The notes beneath the pieces were generated by a model that saw only the letters and a program-made list of their open reading frames with translations, was not told the DNA's origin and did not search any database. Below are positions 44,202 to 53,271 of a DNA stretch of 64,000 nucleotides, piece after piece. Numbering within the stretch: position 1 is the stretch's first letter; every line of letters starts with the position of its first letter. Location of the stretch: NCBI GenBank assembly GCA_963205275.1, contig CAUJIH010000103.1, positions 62,001 to 126,000 on the forward strand, read 5' to 3'. Position numbers and translations under genes: made by a program. The DNA is from Verrucomicrobiota bacterium (GTDB lineage: Bacteria; Verrucomicrobiota; Verrucomicrobiia; Verrucomicrobiales; DEV007).

Positions 44202-44753
44202 CTATTCACTCACTGGTTTTGGCTTCTTGAAATACTCTGACGCAGAAACAGGAGGCTTTCTTTTCTCCGGCTCAGGAGTCTGCTGAGCGTCCGATGCAGC
44301 AGGTTGAGCCTTCTCGGCGCTCTGGTCCTTCGCCTTTGCATCCGCTGGTGGAGCTGTCACCGGGGGGAAAACATCCTCTGCGGCCAATACTGTCACCTGA
44401 GCTGGATCGGTCACCTTGATCTGCGGTTTCCCTCGAAACATCGAGACGGTTCCTCGGACTGCGAGTCTTTTCCCCGCATAGAGATCCGCAGGCTCTCCTT
44501 CCGGAAACTGTTTGAGATCGCTCTTAAACGTGACCAATGAGATCGTGCCCTCCCGGAAGGAGAGATAATTCGTCCCGGCGGCAGACTTTTTCGTTTCGCC
44601 AATCCAACCGTGGATGATGACTCGGTGTCCCTCCTGAGCGAGGATCGCCTCTGTTTCATTGACGCTGAAATAGAGAGCTTCTTCCTCTCCAAAAAGTGTC
44701 AGTAGGTCAGCGACGATCAGCAGGAGAAGGACAGAAACTCTGAGTGGGTTCAT
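44202..44753 (-). CDS. Secreted OB-fold protein
   Basis: 183 residues with a signal peptide (LRVSVLLLLIVADLLTLF). Residues about 28-125 read as an OB-fold of the type GHRVIIHGWIGETKKS, TNYLSFREGTISLVTF and AGKRLAVRGTVSMFRGKPQIKVTDPAQVTVL. The last 55 residues are a Pro/Ala/Lys-rich tail. Ligand unknown. It is last in a three-gene operon and overlaps the preceding membrane-protein gene by four bases. Confidence 0.65.
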   Translation of the reverse strand: MNPLRVSVLLLLIVADLLTLFGEEEALYFSVNETEAILAQEGHRVIIHGWIGETKKSAAGTNYLSFREGTISLVTFKSDLKQFPEGEPADLYAGKRLAVRGTVSMFRGKPQIKVTDPAQVTVLAAEDVFPPVTAPPADAKAKDQSAEKAQPAASDAQQTPEPEKRKPPVSASEYFKKPKPVSE

Positions 44754-45415
44754 GGCTTGCGTTCGTAATCGGGATTGCTTTGGAATTCGATCTCTCCGTC
44801 CGCATAGACGAGGACGATTTTCGGAATCTGTGGCGGAGCCTGCTCCTCGATTACCACGGTCGAAGCTTTCGCGGCAGCGAGAACCGGACGACGATGGGGC
44901 ACTAACTTAAAGGCAATCTCCGCTCCCTGAGGATAGGGACTCCTGAGCACCGTGACCAGCTTATCCGACGGGATGAATCGCTCTGCGAGATCTTCCCAAT
45001 CGACCGGATATCTGTCATCGTGAGTTCGGGCATAAGACTCACAAGCGATGAACAGTTGAAACGCTCGCTCACGACTGGCTGTAGTGGAGTATTCCACCTC
45101 TTTCGATTGCCATTGATTGAACACCGGGTAAGCGATCACTGCTGTGATGAGGAGGATGGGAAAGAGAACCATCCCGCCATAGCCGAGACACAGATCGAAC
45201 GTTGCTAAAAACCTCCCGCGACGGCGATTTGATTCGGTTTCATAGCGAGCGACATGCCCACAGATCGCCGCTCCGGCGACTAAAATCAGCCCGAAGCCCA
45301 GCCACAGTGTTGCCATCCCGACAATCCCGAGTCCCAAGCCTATCACCGCCACTTTCGACCAAGTGACGGACTTCGATTCTGAAAGAGGCTGAGGCGTATT
45401 ACTCGACATCGTCAC
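44750..45415 (-). CDS. Hypothetical membrane protein
   Basis: 221 residues with three predicted membrane helices (about 20-40, 41-56 and 78-97), of the DUF4190-like two-to-three helix type with a charged NRRRGR loop. A periplasmic C-terminal part contains REРAFQLF-like helix (residues about 110-135) and a beta-rich end. It overlaps the MFS gene (GTG at 45415 over TGA) and the OB-fold gene (four bases). ATG 45409 is an alternative start. Function unknown; it is conserved in context only by these overlaps. Confidence 0.6.
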   Translation of the reverse strand: MTMSSNTPQPLSESKSVTWSKVAVIGLGLGIVGMATLWLGFGLILVAGAAICGHVARYETESNRRRGRFLATFDLCLGYGGMVLFPILLITAVIAYPVFNQWQSKEVEYSTTASRERAFQLFIACESYARTHDDRYPVDWEDLAERFIPSDKLVTVLRSPYPQGAEIAFKLVPHRRPVLAAAKASTVVIEEQAPPQIPKIVLVYADGEIEFQSNPDYERKP

Positions 45416-46653
45416 GGAGTCTCAGGCTGCACTGGTGAGTCAACTAGCTGCTCTTCCGGTCTCGGGATGCGAGAGAACAGAAGGGCGATGATGAGAAAGC
45501 CGAAAATCCCCAGCACTCCACCGATGAGAAAATTCGCTTTCATCCCGAAGTGTCCTGCCACAAAAGCCGCCAAAAGGCAACCAGAGACTCGGGCAGTGCC
45601 ACTGACAGACATGCTAAAGACTCCCTGAATCGAATTGCGGAAGGAGTTCGAGGCCAGTCGATTCAGAAACATGACCGGACTGACATAGAGAGCGAGCACT
45701 TCAAATCCATGCCCGAGCTGCGTGAGCACGGCGGTCAGCGGGGTCGGAAACCAGGCCAGTAGAAGCATTCGTCCAGCCATGCAGCAGAAGCCGATCAAAA
45801 TAATGCCCTTCAGGCGAAACCACTTCTGCAACCAAGGCATGGAGAGTGTACAGAAAACTTCGATCAGGACACCGAAGACGATGATGAGTCCGATATAAGG
45901 TTTCGGAATCCGCACGACCTCATCCAGATAGTTCCCGATGAAGGTGTAGTAGTTCATGGCTGCAAAGTAGGCAAAGAACAGGCCGATGGCGAGCCAGCGA
46001 ACATTCGGACCGTAGAGCATACGTAGTGCTTCCCCGGATGGTACACGGGATTTGATCACTTTCTTCACAGCCCGCGAAGCAGTTGACGGCAGAGTGAAAC
46101 TATTGATCAGAGTGAGGAGGCAGAAAAAAACAGCACAGGGGAGAATGGCTCGAACCTCCGCTCCTCTGAGAAGCGGGTAGTAGAGAAGCAGACTGGGGAC
46201 AATGTAACCTAGAGTGCCCCAGATGCGGACGGTGGGATACTCCACAGTTGCTTCACCGCGCTGTCGCCGCTCCTCTGCTAGGGAGAAAAAATAACCATCC
46301 TGCAGGGGGATCATCGCGACGGCGGCGAGGCCGTGAAAGAAGAAGAGAACCAGAGTCAGAGGAAAGTTCTGCGTGAAAAACATCGTCGTGAGCACAATCG
46401 CGCTGCACACCGCAGCCCCACCGAGAAGGCGTCGTGGGTCGATATTTCGGTCCGCAAGGAGCGTGAGCAGAGGAGGCGAAGTCAGCGTCGGAATCCCCAT
46501 CAGCGCGAGAGCGATTCCTATCTCGAAAAATGAGAAACCACCTTCATCACGCAGAAATACGGTCAGAAGAGGAGTGACGCTGCCGATCGCAGCATAGCTA
46601 AGGAAATACTGCCGACGCAGGGCGATCATGGGAGAAGCCGAAAGCTCACGCAA
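45412..46653 (-). CDS. Major facilitator superfamily transporter (HcaT-like)
   Basis: 413 residues, about 12 membrane helices. The first half has FLSYAAIGSVTPLLTVFLRDEGGFSFFEIGIALAL and the cytoplasmic loop LADRNIDPRRLLGG between helices 2 and 3, as in MFS_1-like permeases related to the phenylpropionate and nucleoside transporters. Substrate unknown. It is the first gene of a tightly overlapping operon with a membrane and an OB-fold protein. ATG 46629 is an alternative start. Confidence 0.8.
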   Translation of the reverse strand: MRELSASPMIALRRQYFLSYAAIGSVTPLLTVFLRDEGGFSFFEIGIALALMGIPTLTSPPLLTLLADRNIDPRRLLGGAAVCSAIVLTTMFFTQNFPLTLVLFFFHGLAAVAMIPLQDGYFFSLAEERRQRGEATVEYPTVRIWGTLGYIVPSLLLYYPLLRGAEVRAILPCAVFFCLLTLINSFTLPSTASRAVKKVIKSRVPSGEALRMLYGPNVRWLAIGLFFAYFAAMNYYTFIGNYLDEVVRIPKPYIGLIIVFGVLIEVFCTLSMPWLQKWFRLKGIILIGFCCMAGRMLLLAWFPTPLTAVLTQLGHGFEVLALYVSPVMFLNRLASNSFRNSIQGVFSMSVSGTARVSGCLLAAFVAGHFGMKANFLIGGVLGIFGFLIIALLFSRIPRPEEQLVDSPVQPETP

Positions 46654-46691
46654 TATTCAAATTCTCCCAACTGAATTCGCAAGCGAGTGAA

Positions 46692-46731
46692 GAAACAAAA
46701 AGGCCCGGCTCGGAGAGACCGAACCGGGCTG
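46692..46731 (-). terminator. Rho-independent terminator after the prepilin gene
   Basis: A strong hairpin with an 11-base stem (one mismatch), GCCCGGTTCGG / CCGAGCCGGGC on the minus strand, followed by TTTTTGTTT. It lies 38 bases after the prepilin stop codon and prevents read-through into the MFS operon. Confidence 0.85.
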
Positions 46732-46768
46732 GATTGTTTAGGGATTTAGCCTCTGATCAAATTATACC

Positions 46769-47488
46769 TCACTTCGGCAGAAGCAGATTGTCCTTCTTGG
46801 TATCGAGCCATCCGCCGGAGGCCGATCCGTCATCTCCCGTGACTTGGCGCTCCTCGAAGATGTCCTTCACCTTTCCATCCTTGCTACGGATCGTGGCTCC
46901 CGGCTGATTCGTCGTGAGCATTTCTTCTTGCACGTCACCGCCGCAATAGCCAACGATCGCCTTCCGCGACTTCAGCCACGGGTGATACTGGTTGTACGAC
47001 CCAGGACCTTCCATCAGACCATCAGCGACGAGCGGAGAGCGGCTGAAGCTGGTATTACTCAGTCCGGAGACATAAGCGTAAGTATTTTCTCTCGCCTCGA
47101 TTTTTCCAGATTCGGTGGGCGGTCTCATCTTTTCCGGATCTTTGGTCGCAATCCAGAAGATCACTTTACTGTCCACATACTGAGGATAAAGAACATTAAA
47201 CGCGTCGGTAGAAGACGAGAATTTCGAGTCTTCTCCCCCTCCCTGTTGCGCATTTTCGTCATCAGGATCGAAGGAAGGATAGAGTCCGTCCCAGTCCGCA
47301 GCGAAGGAGTTGCAGGCCAGAAGGATCTGACCCACGTTACTGGAATCCCTCTTGCGTTTCGCTCGCTCTAGGATGCCGTTATATGCAGGCATGGCGCTGC
47401 CTGCCAAGATGCCGATGATCGCGATCACGATCAGTAGCTCGATCAGGGTGAAGGCACCCTGCGGATTTTGTTTCTTGTTCACTTTCAT
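46769..47488 (-). CDS. Type II secretion/pilin-like prepilin (G-type)
   Basis: 239 residues from ATG 47488. It has the class III signal: KKQNPQG|AFTLIELLIVIAIIGILAG, with cleavage after G11 and E at mature position 6 (residue E17... AFTLIE). Next comes a helix (AYNGILERAKRKRDSSNVGQIL) and a beta-rich globular end. It resembles the many verrucomicrobial and planctomycete prepilin-type proteins. Alone, with its own terminator; no pilus or secretion genes are adjacent. Confidence 0.9.
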   Translation of the reverse strand: MKVNKKQNPQGAFTLIELLIVIAIIGILAGSAMPAYNGILERAKRKRDSSNVGQILLACNSFAADWDGLYPSFDPDDENAQQGGGEDSKFSSSTDAFNVLYPQYVDSKVIFWIATKDPEKMRPPTESGKIEARENTYAYVSGLSNTSFSRSPLVADGLMEGPGSYNQYHPWLKSRKAIVGYCGGDVQEEMLTTNQPGATIRSKDGKVKDIFEERQVTGDDGSASGGWLDTKKDNLLLPK

Positions 47489-47495
47489 GATGTTT

Positions 47496-47501
47496 ATTTT
47501 A
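47496..47501 (-). promoter_or_regulatory. -10-like box before the prepilin start
   Basis: TAAAAT on the minus strand, 7 bases from the ATG, with a weak -35 (TTCGGG) at 17-base spacing. The transcript would be leaderless. Confidence 0.35.
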
Positions 47502-47652
47502 TGTAGGCTTATGATGTGCCCGAAGGCGTATTTAGTGCTGGAGACGACACTCCGGGTGCCAAACTCCATCACGAGAATGACAGTTTTTAAAAAATATAAC
47601 AAGCAAATTCCGCCCTTTTGCATCGATTTTCGCACTTTCACGATTTCGCTCG

Positions 47653-48486
47653 ATGAGTTCATTGATTCCATTGGAAGATGAATATGCTGACATCCTCCTC
47701 AAGGCGATGAGGGGGCGTCGTATCGCGGAGTCCGAACTGTCAGCCCGGACGGGACTTCCACTCGAGCTCCTCTCCCGTCTTTGTCGCGGAGAGTTCTGCG
47801 ATGAACCTGCACTGTTGAAAATCGCGCCTGTGCTCTCGCTCGATCCGCAATCTCTCACCATTGCTGCGGCGCGTGCCTGGCGTCCACGACTCCATCGGGT
47901 GGCGGGCTTGGAGATGTTCCGCCTCGGCTGGCGCAGGCTGTGGGTGAATGCGTATCTGATATATGACTCATCCAGTGGTGAAGCCGCATTCTTCGACACG
48001 GGTACGGACAGCGTGCCGCTGGTGAAACGGGTGGAACAGCTCGGACTCACCGTGCGCTACGTTTTTCTCACGCACACACACAGCGATCACGTCGCAGCCC
48101 TTGGAGAATTGCGTGCTGCTTTTCCTCAGGCGCGGGTTCTTTGCAATCACGCCGAGCCGTGGCCGAATACCGAACTCTTCACAGATGAGGACAGCTTTTC
48201 ACTCGGTTCGCTGTCGGTCACGCCACGAACAACTTCTGGTCATTCCGTCGGAGGCACGACTTATGTCGTCGATGGTCTGTCGACACCGCTTGCGATGGTG
48301 GGTGATGCGCTTTTCGCAGGATCGATGGGCGGCGGGCTAATTTCTTTCGAAGATGCTTGGCGCAACAATCGAGAAAAAATACTCACCCTCTCCGACGAGA
48401 CCGTAATCTGTCCCGGCCATGGTCCGCTGACTTCTGTCGGAGAAGAAAAGAGACACAATCCATTTTTTGCCGGAGAGTTTCGCTAA
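47653..48486 (+). CDS. Metallo-beta-lactamase-fold hydrolase with N-terminal helical domain
   Basis: 277 residues. Residues about 80-277 form a GloB-like MBL fold with THTHSDHVAAL, the further ligands GHSVGG, GDALF and CPGHG. Residues 1-70 are helical and resemble an XRE-type helix-turn-helix (ESELSARTGLPLELLSRLCRGE). It may hydrolyse a thioester or glutathione-type substrate; the HTH could be a regulatory or dimerisation part. It is divergent from the prepilin and 3 bases in front of maf. Confidence 0.75.
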   Translation: MSSLIPLEDEYADILLKAMRGRRIAESELSARTGLPLELLSRLCRGEFCDEPALLKIAPVLSLDPQSLTIAAARAWRPRLHRVAGLEMFRLGWRRLWVNAYLIYDSSSGEAAFFDTGTDSVPLVKRVEQLGLTVRYVFLTHTHSDHVAALGELRAAFPQARVLCNHAEPWPNTELFTDEDSFSLGSLSVTPRTTSGHSVGGTTYVVDGLSTPLAMVGDALFAGSMGGGLISFEDAWRNNREKILTLSDETVICPGHGPLTSVGEEKRHNPFFAGEFR

Positions 48487-48489
48487 TCA

Positions 48490-49092
48490 ATGGAATCTGA
48501 ATCCCCAAGAGAACTCGTCCTCGCATCCAGCTCACCGCGCCGTCGCGATCTGCTGCGAGAAGCGGGCTATCACTTTCGAGTCGAAGCTCCAGGCGTGGAG
48601 GAAAATGAGGATACCCGTCTGCCGATTCGTCTTCTGACATCATCGAATGCGTCGCTGAAAGCCGATGCAGTCGCCCAGAATCATCCCGATGCGGTGGTGG
48701 TCGCTGCCGATACTCTGGTGCTGCTGGGGGAGAAGGTTTTTTCCAAACCTACGGATCGAGCCGAGGCCACTCGAATGCTGACGGAGCTGAATGGACAGAA
48801 GCACGAGGTATTCACGGCCGTCGCGATTCGCGATGCGAGAGCAGGGAAAAGCACTGACTTCACTGTGACGACGCAAGTCTATTTTCGCCACCTCGATCCA
48901 GGAGAGCTCACCGCCTATCATGCTCTGGTCGATCCTATGGATAAAGCCGGAGCTTATGCTGCGCAGGAGCATGGCGAGATGGTGATAGCCCGCATCGAGG
49001 GAGCGATGAGCAACGTAATCGGTCTGCCGATGGAGGAACTCACTATCGTGCTGCGAGATCAGTTCGGGATCAGTCCCGCGACTACGCATTGA
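48490..49092 (+). CDS. maf: Maf-like nucleotide pyrophosphatase
   Basis: 200 residues opening with ELVLASSSPRRRDLLREAGY, the family signature, then DAVVVAADTLVLLGEKVF and KPTDRAEATRMLTELNGQKHEV. Maf proteins hydrolyse dTTP, UTP or modified pyrimidine nucleotides and can delay septation. It follows the MBL gene with a 3-base gap. Its end overlaps the convergent tilS end by 11 bases. Confidence 0.9.
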   Translation: MESESPRELVLASSSPRRRDLLREAGYHFRVEAPGVEENEDTRLPIRLLTSSNASLKADAVAQNHPDAVVVAADTLVLLGEKVFSKPTDRAEATRMLTELNGQKHEVFTAVAIRDARAGKSTDFTVTTQVYFRHLDPGELTAYHALVDPMDKAGAYAAQEHGEMVIARIEGAMSNVIGLPMEELTIVLRDQFGISPATTH

Positions 49093-50074
49093 CCCGCTCG
49101 AGAAAGAGAACTCCGGCACGACGCCGGATCTGATAGTTTCCTGGCAGGCTGGCTTTCGCCGGGCGACCGTCGGAGACTAGCACCTGAGCAGAGCGTTCCA
49201 CCTCGTCCCAGCCACAATCAGGAACGCCAGACTTGCGTAGCCAAGAGAGTAGAAGACGATTCCTCCGCGCTTCCGGCAGCGACCGCAGTGCGCCGACGTC
49301 GAGTCCTTCTCCACGGATCGGTATCTCTCCCAGAGCAGAGCGGCTCCAGGCCTCATCCAACGATGCGAGTTTCGCTGCCCGCAAAATCGCCTGTTTTGCA
49401 TCGCGACCGAAAGTCTCTTCAATCTCAGGCATGAGCCGATTCCGGATTCGATTACGCAAGGCGAAAGAGGACGCATTACTCTCGTCCTCACGCCAAGAAA
49501 TTGCATGAGTCTCAGCATACCTGCGAATGAGGGCACGCGACGTGTCGAGCAGTGGGCGGAGGAATGTGAGGGAAATGCCGTCGATCTCCCGACTAGACTC
49601 CCTCTGCATTCCGGACAGCCCTCGCGATCCGCTGCCGCGGAAAAGATTCATCAGGATCGTCTCGACCTGATCATCCGCATGATGCGCGAGAAATACCTGC
49701 TGTCGTCCAGTGTCGCGAGCGACTTCGGCGATGGCTCGATAGCGCAGCTCTCGTGCGGCTGCCTCCAGTGAAAGTCCTTGTGCGCCCGCATGAGAACGTA
49801 CATCGACGCAACGAATCTCACAGGCAGTCTGCGTTTTCTCCGCCTCCCGTCGAACGAACTCCTGATCGCCAGTCGATGCTTCTCCGCGTAGTCCATGGTC
49901 GATATGGACCAGCATCAGATCATTGTATCCTGACGAATGCAGCAGATGCCAGATTACCATCGAATCCAGCCCGCCCGACACCGCCACTAGGTAAGCGCGA
50001 TCCCGAGGCCACTGGATCGACCAAGATTCGGTGGGAATGTCTGATTTAGGCAGAACTGTCTTTCGAAGAGGCAT
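49082..50074 (-). CDS. tilS: tRNA(Ile)-lysidine synthetase
   Basis: Makes lysidine at the wobble position of tRNA-Ile(CAU), so AUA is read as Ile. The N-terminal PP-loop AVSGGLDSMVIWHLL and the motifs VHIDHGLRGEAS and LAHHADDQVETILMNLFRGSGSRGLSGM are clear. 330 residues from ATG 50074; a longer frame from 50113 exists. The C-terminal domain is short. Confidence 0.92.
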   Translation of the reverse strand: MPLRKTVLPKSDIPTESWSIQWPRDRAYLVAVSGGLDSMVIWHLLHSSGYNDLMLVHIDHGLRGEASTGDQEFVRREAEKTQTACEIRCVDVRSHAGAQGLSLEAAARELRYRAIAEVARDTGRQQVFLAHHADDQVETILMNLFRGSGSRGLSGMQRESSREIDGISLTFLRPLLDTSRALIRRYAETHAISWREDESNASSFALRNRIRNRLMPEIEETFGRDAKQAILRAAKLASLDEAWSRSALGEIPIRGEGLDVGALRSLPEARRNRLLLSWLRKSGVPDCGWDEVERSAQVLVSDGRPAKASLPGNYQIRRRAGVLFLERVNA

Positions 50075-50202
50075 GAAGAACCGTATCCCTGTCCAGCCGG
50101 ATGAAAAGATCAAAGGATTCCTCGAATGCGATGGCTGAATTCCGCTCTTGTCGATTCAGGTGAAAACATGGAAAATGAGCACTTCCAAATCCGGATACAC
50201 CC

Positions 50203-51621
50203 TTGGTATTCAGTTCCCACATCTTCTTGTTCTGGTTCCTGCCGCTGGCGATGCTCATCTATTACGCGTCGCCGAGAAGGGCGCGCTCGTTGGTGCTGAC
50301 GGCGGAGAGTTACGTTTTCTACGGCTGGTGGAATCCCTGGTTCACGCTGCTTATGCTCTTCACTACGACTCTGGATTATATCTGCGGAGCCTGGATCGTC
50401 CGCGAGGAAGCGAGTCGCCTAGAACGCAAGATCGCGCTGTCGATTTCCGTTGCATCGAGCCTGAGCCTGCTCGGTTTCTTCAAATACGCGCTGTTTTTCT
50501 CCGAGAGTCTCGGAACGGTTTCGAGCTGGATGGGATGGCCGACGCTGGAGCCGCCGACCTTCCTCAGCAGCATCGTCCTGCCCGTAGGGATCTCCTTTTA
50601 CACCTTTCAGTCGATGAGCTATGCCATCGATCTCTATCGGGGGGATGCGCAGCGAGCACGGAGTTTTATTGATTTCGCCTGTTATGTGTCGATGTATCCG
50701 CAGCTAGTGGCCGGCCCCATCGTTCGCTACTCGGACGTCGCTGAGCAATTACGACAGAGGGCGCACACGCTGGAGAACTTCGTGGCTGGCTTTACACGAT
50801 TTAACTACGGCTTCGCCAAGAAAATCCTCCTCGCGAATCCCGCAGGAAGCATCGCAGATGCTGTCTTCGAGGCAGGGTCACTGGATGCACCGCTGGCATG
50901 GGCAGGCGTGCTGGGCTATGCGTTTCAGATATATTTCGACTTTTCTGCATATTCGGACATGGCTCTCGGGCTGGGGCGCATGATGGGATTCCACTTTCCT
51001 GAGAACTTTAACTCGCCCTACCAATCGAAGAGCCTCGCGGAATTCTGGAGGCGCTGGCATATCTCGCTCTCGACGTTTTTGCGAGATTATCTCTACATCC
51101 CTCTGGGGGGAAACCGGAAGGGTGCAGGACGAACCTACGCGAATCTGCTCTTCGTGATGCTGGTGGGGGGACTCTGGCACGGGGCACAGTGGACTTTCGT
51201 CGCCTGGGGCGGGCTGCACGGGCTGGTGCTGGCAGCAGAGCGATGGTCGAAGGGATACTTCGCTCCTCGCGGACTGACTCTGCCACGACCCTTGGCCTGG
51301 GCTGTGACGATGACGGTGGTGCTGGCGGGGTGGGTGCTGTTCCGCGCTCCGGACTTTGGCTCGGCGATGGACATTTTCCGAGCATTGATCGGAGGAGGAG
51401 AAAAGGGTGTAGCCACTGAGGTACTGACGGCGACCGTACTCACCTCGCGCGGTCTGGCCATACTCGGTCTCTGCAGTGTGATGATTTTTCTCCCGAATTC
51501 CGCCACCTGGCTGCGCCGCCTCAACGGGTGGAAAGTAGCCTCAGGGCTGCTACTCCTATTTGTCAGCGTCCGTGTGATGGGCCTGCAGGGACACAACCCT
51601 TTCCTTTACTTCCAGTTCTGA
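50203..51621 (+). CDS. MBOAT-family O-acyltransferase (AlgI-like)
   Basis: 472 residues, about 10-12 membrane helices. Signatures: GFAKKILLANPAG, FWRRWHISLSTFLRDYLYIPLGGN and the catalytic His in GGLWHGAQWTF (H326). AlgI-like proteins pass acetyl groups across the inner membrane for polysaccharide O-acetylation. The start is TTG (MVFSSHIF). An AlgJ/AlgX-like gene follows directly, so the two form an acetylation pair. No polymer biosynthesis genes are adjacent. Confidence 0.9.
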   Translation: MVFSSHIFLFWFLPLAMLIYYASPRRARSLVLTAESYVFYGWWNPWFTLLMLFTTTLDYICGAWIVREEASRLERKIALSISVASSLSLLGFFKYALFFSESLGTVSSWMGWPTLEPPTFLSSIVLPVGISFYTFQSMSYAIDLYRGDAQRARSFIDFACYVSMYPQLVAGPIVRYSDVAEQLRQRAHTLENFVAGFTRFNYGFAKKILLANPAGSIADAVFEAGSLDAPLAWAGVLGYAFQIYFDFSAYSDMALGLGRMMGFHFPENFNSPYQSKSLAEFWRRWHISLSTFLRDYLYIPLGGNRKGAGRTYANLLFVMLVGGLWHGAQWTFVAWGGLHGLVLAAERWSKGYFAPRGLTLPRPLAWAVTMTVVLAGWVLFRAPDFGSAMDIFRALIGGGEKGVATEVLTATVLTSRGLAILGLCSVMIFLPNSATWLRRLNGWKVASGLLLLFVSVRVMGLQGHNPFLYFQF

Positions 51622-53211
51622 ATGAATAGCACCCAAGAGACCCTGTGGCCAGAAGACGATCTACAGATCGGGCGCAGCGGACTGCGGATCGCTGTCGCGG
51701 TGTTTTGTGTCTTCGTGCTACTTCCGGCGGTCTCGTTGCTACTTCCCAGTCTGCGACCTGAAACCGTCGGGGAAAAATCACCTGCTTCGCTGGGCGAGCG
51801 ACTCTCTCGATGGGAAAATTCCGCGAAATCCCTGCCACTGTTCGAAGACTGGCGGCGGACGGATCAGGCGATCCTGACTCAATGGATAGGAGCAGGAAAT
51901 CGACGCGTGTTCGTCGGGAAAGGCGGCTGGCTCTACTATCGTCCCGATCTAGAAAGCATCACAGGCAAAGGCCCCTACCATGTGGAGCCGAAATCCGTGA
52001 CTCGCGCCCGTCCAGATCGTGACTGGCAGCCTCCCGTGCCTGTAGTGAAGGCTTTCTCCTCTGATCTGGCAAATCGCGGGGTAAGACTGATCTTCGTACC
52101 TGTACCGACCAAACCCATGATCTGTCGCGACGGTCTGGGACTCGATAGCGGACTGGGAGCACCCACTTTTTGGGAAACAGCGAAGCGGGATTTACAATCG
52201 TCCGGTGTCGAGTTCGTCGATCTCTTGCCTACCATCTCTGCTGCCTCTATCACTGGGACTGACGATGGGAAATTTCTGAAACAAGACACACACTGGACTC
52301 CGTCGATGATGGAAACAGTCGCTCGCAAAATCGCGCAAATCTCACAGACGAAGTCCGGATCTGCTCCGGATGATCGAACAGGGGATGATTCGCGATCATA
52401 CCCTGTAGAGTCTTTGCATCGATCTGCCTCAGGCGATCTAGTGGGGATGCTCGATTTCGGGAAGGCGCAGGAATCAATCTTCCCGCCTGAATCTGCCGAA
52501 CTTCTTCGTCCGGTCAAAACGGAAGCCAGATCCGAATCACCCGATCTCTGCTTAATCGGCGACAGTTTTGCAAACATTTTCGACGATCCCTCACTCGGCT
52601 TTTCTGAGGCAGGGGAGGGCTCCATCGGGGCTGGCTTTGTCGCCCACCTTTCTGCCGCTCTGGGACGCCCCATTGAATCGATCACGATCAATGGCGGCGG
52701 AGCGACGGCCGTACGCGAATCCTTCGCTACTTTACCAGCAACACGTCGTGACGAGATTCGCACTGTCGTCTGGCTGATTTCTGCCCGTGATTTGCTCCTA
52801 CCCGAACTACCTGCCCGGCGCGCCGGGATCGAGTGGCGTCAGGTCGTTCTGCCGGAAGTGAGCACTCCCGGAACTTCCTCGATGCCCACTGCTCCAGCCG
52901 CCTCCGACGAAATTCTCGCCACTCTGCGTGAACTTTCTCCCATCGGCGATCCCACCCAGACTCCGTACGCCTCAGCGATATACTCCGCCCTATTCACTAC
53001 AGAAGACGGAAAAGAGCGAATCGTCTTCTTATGGGCCTTCCGCGACCGAAAACTTGATCCTGCCGCCTCGTTGCAGAAGGGACATCGCTACCGCCTACAC
53101 CTGATTCCGCTGGAACGGAGCACCAACGCCTCGCGTGCGACTCGCATCGACGATCTCTTCCGCATCGATCTCGACCCCTGGTTCGCAGAAACGTGGGAAT
53201 TGGCTGATTGA
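51622..53211 (+). CDS. AlgJ/AlgX-like periplasmic O-acetyltransferase
   Basis: 529 residues: an N-terminal membrane anchor (residues about 24-46, FCVFVLLPAVSLLLP) and a periplasmic SGNH-type domain. Catalytic candidates: D222 and H224 in QDTHWTP, and S315 in CLIGDSFANIF. The last third is extra beta-rich sequence. It starts directly after the MBOAT stop codon. It should transfer acetyl groups to an exported polysaccharide, possibly the one exported by the SLBB proteins. The exact substrate is unknown. Confidence 0.85.
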   Translation: MNSTQETLWPEDDLQIGRSGLRIAVAVFCVFVLLPAVSLLLPSLRPETVGEKSPASLGERLSRWENSAKSLPLFEDWRRTDQAILTQWIGAGNRRVFVGKGGWLYYRPDLESITGKGPYHVEPKSVTRARPDRDWQPPVPVVKAFSSDLANRGVRLIFVPVPTKPMICRDGLGLDSGLGAPTFWETAKRDLQSSGVEFVDLLPTISAASITGTDDGKFLKQDTHWTPSMMETVARKIAQISQTKSGSAPDDRTGDDSRSYPVESLHRSASGDLVGMLDFGKAQESIFPPESAELLRPVKTEARSESPDLCLIGDSFANIFDDPSLGFSEAGEGSIGAGFVAHLSAALGRPIESITINGGGATAVRESFATLPATRRDEIRTVVWLISARDLLLPELPARRAGIEWRQVVLPEVSTPGTSSMPTAPAASDEILATLRELSPIGDPTQTPYASAIYSALFTTEDGKERIVFLWAFRDRKLDPAASLQKGHRYRLHLIPLERSTNASRATRIDDLFRIDLDPWFAETWELAD

Positions 53212-53271
53212 TTACTCCTGAACAGTTGCAAGCAGGCGGTTTTCGCGCTAACTCCGTGACGCAAAAGAAAT

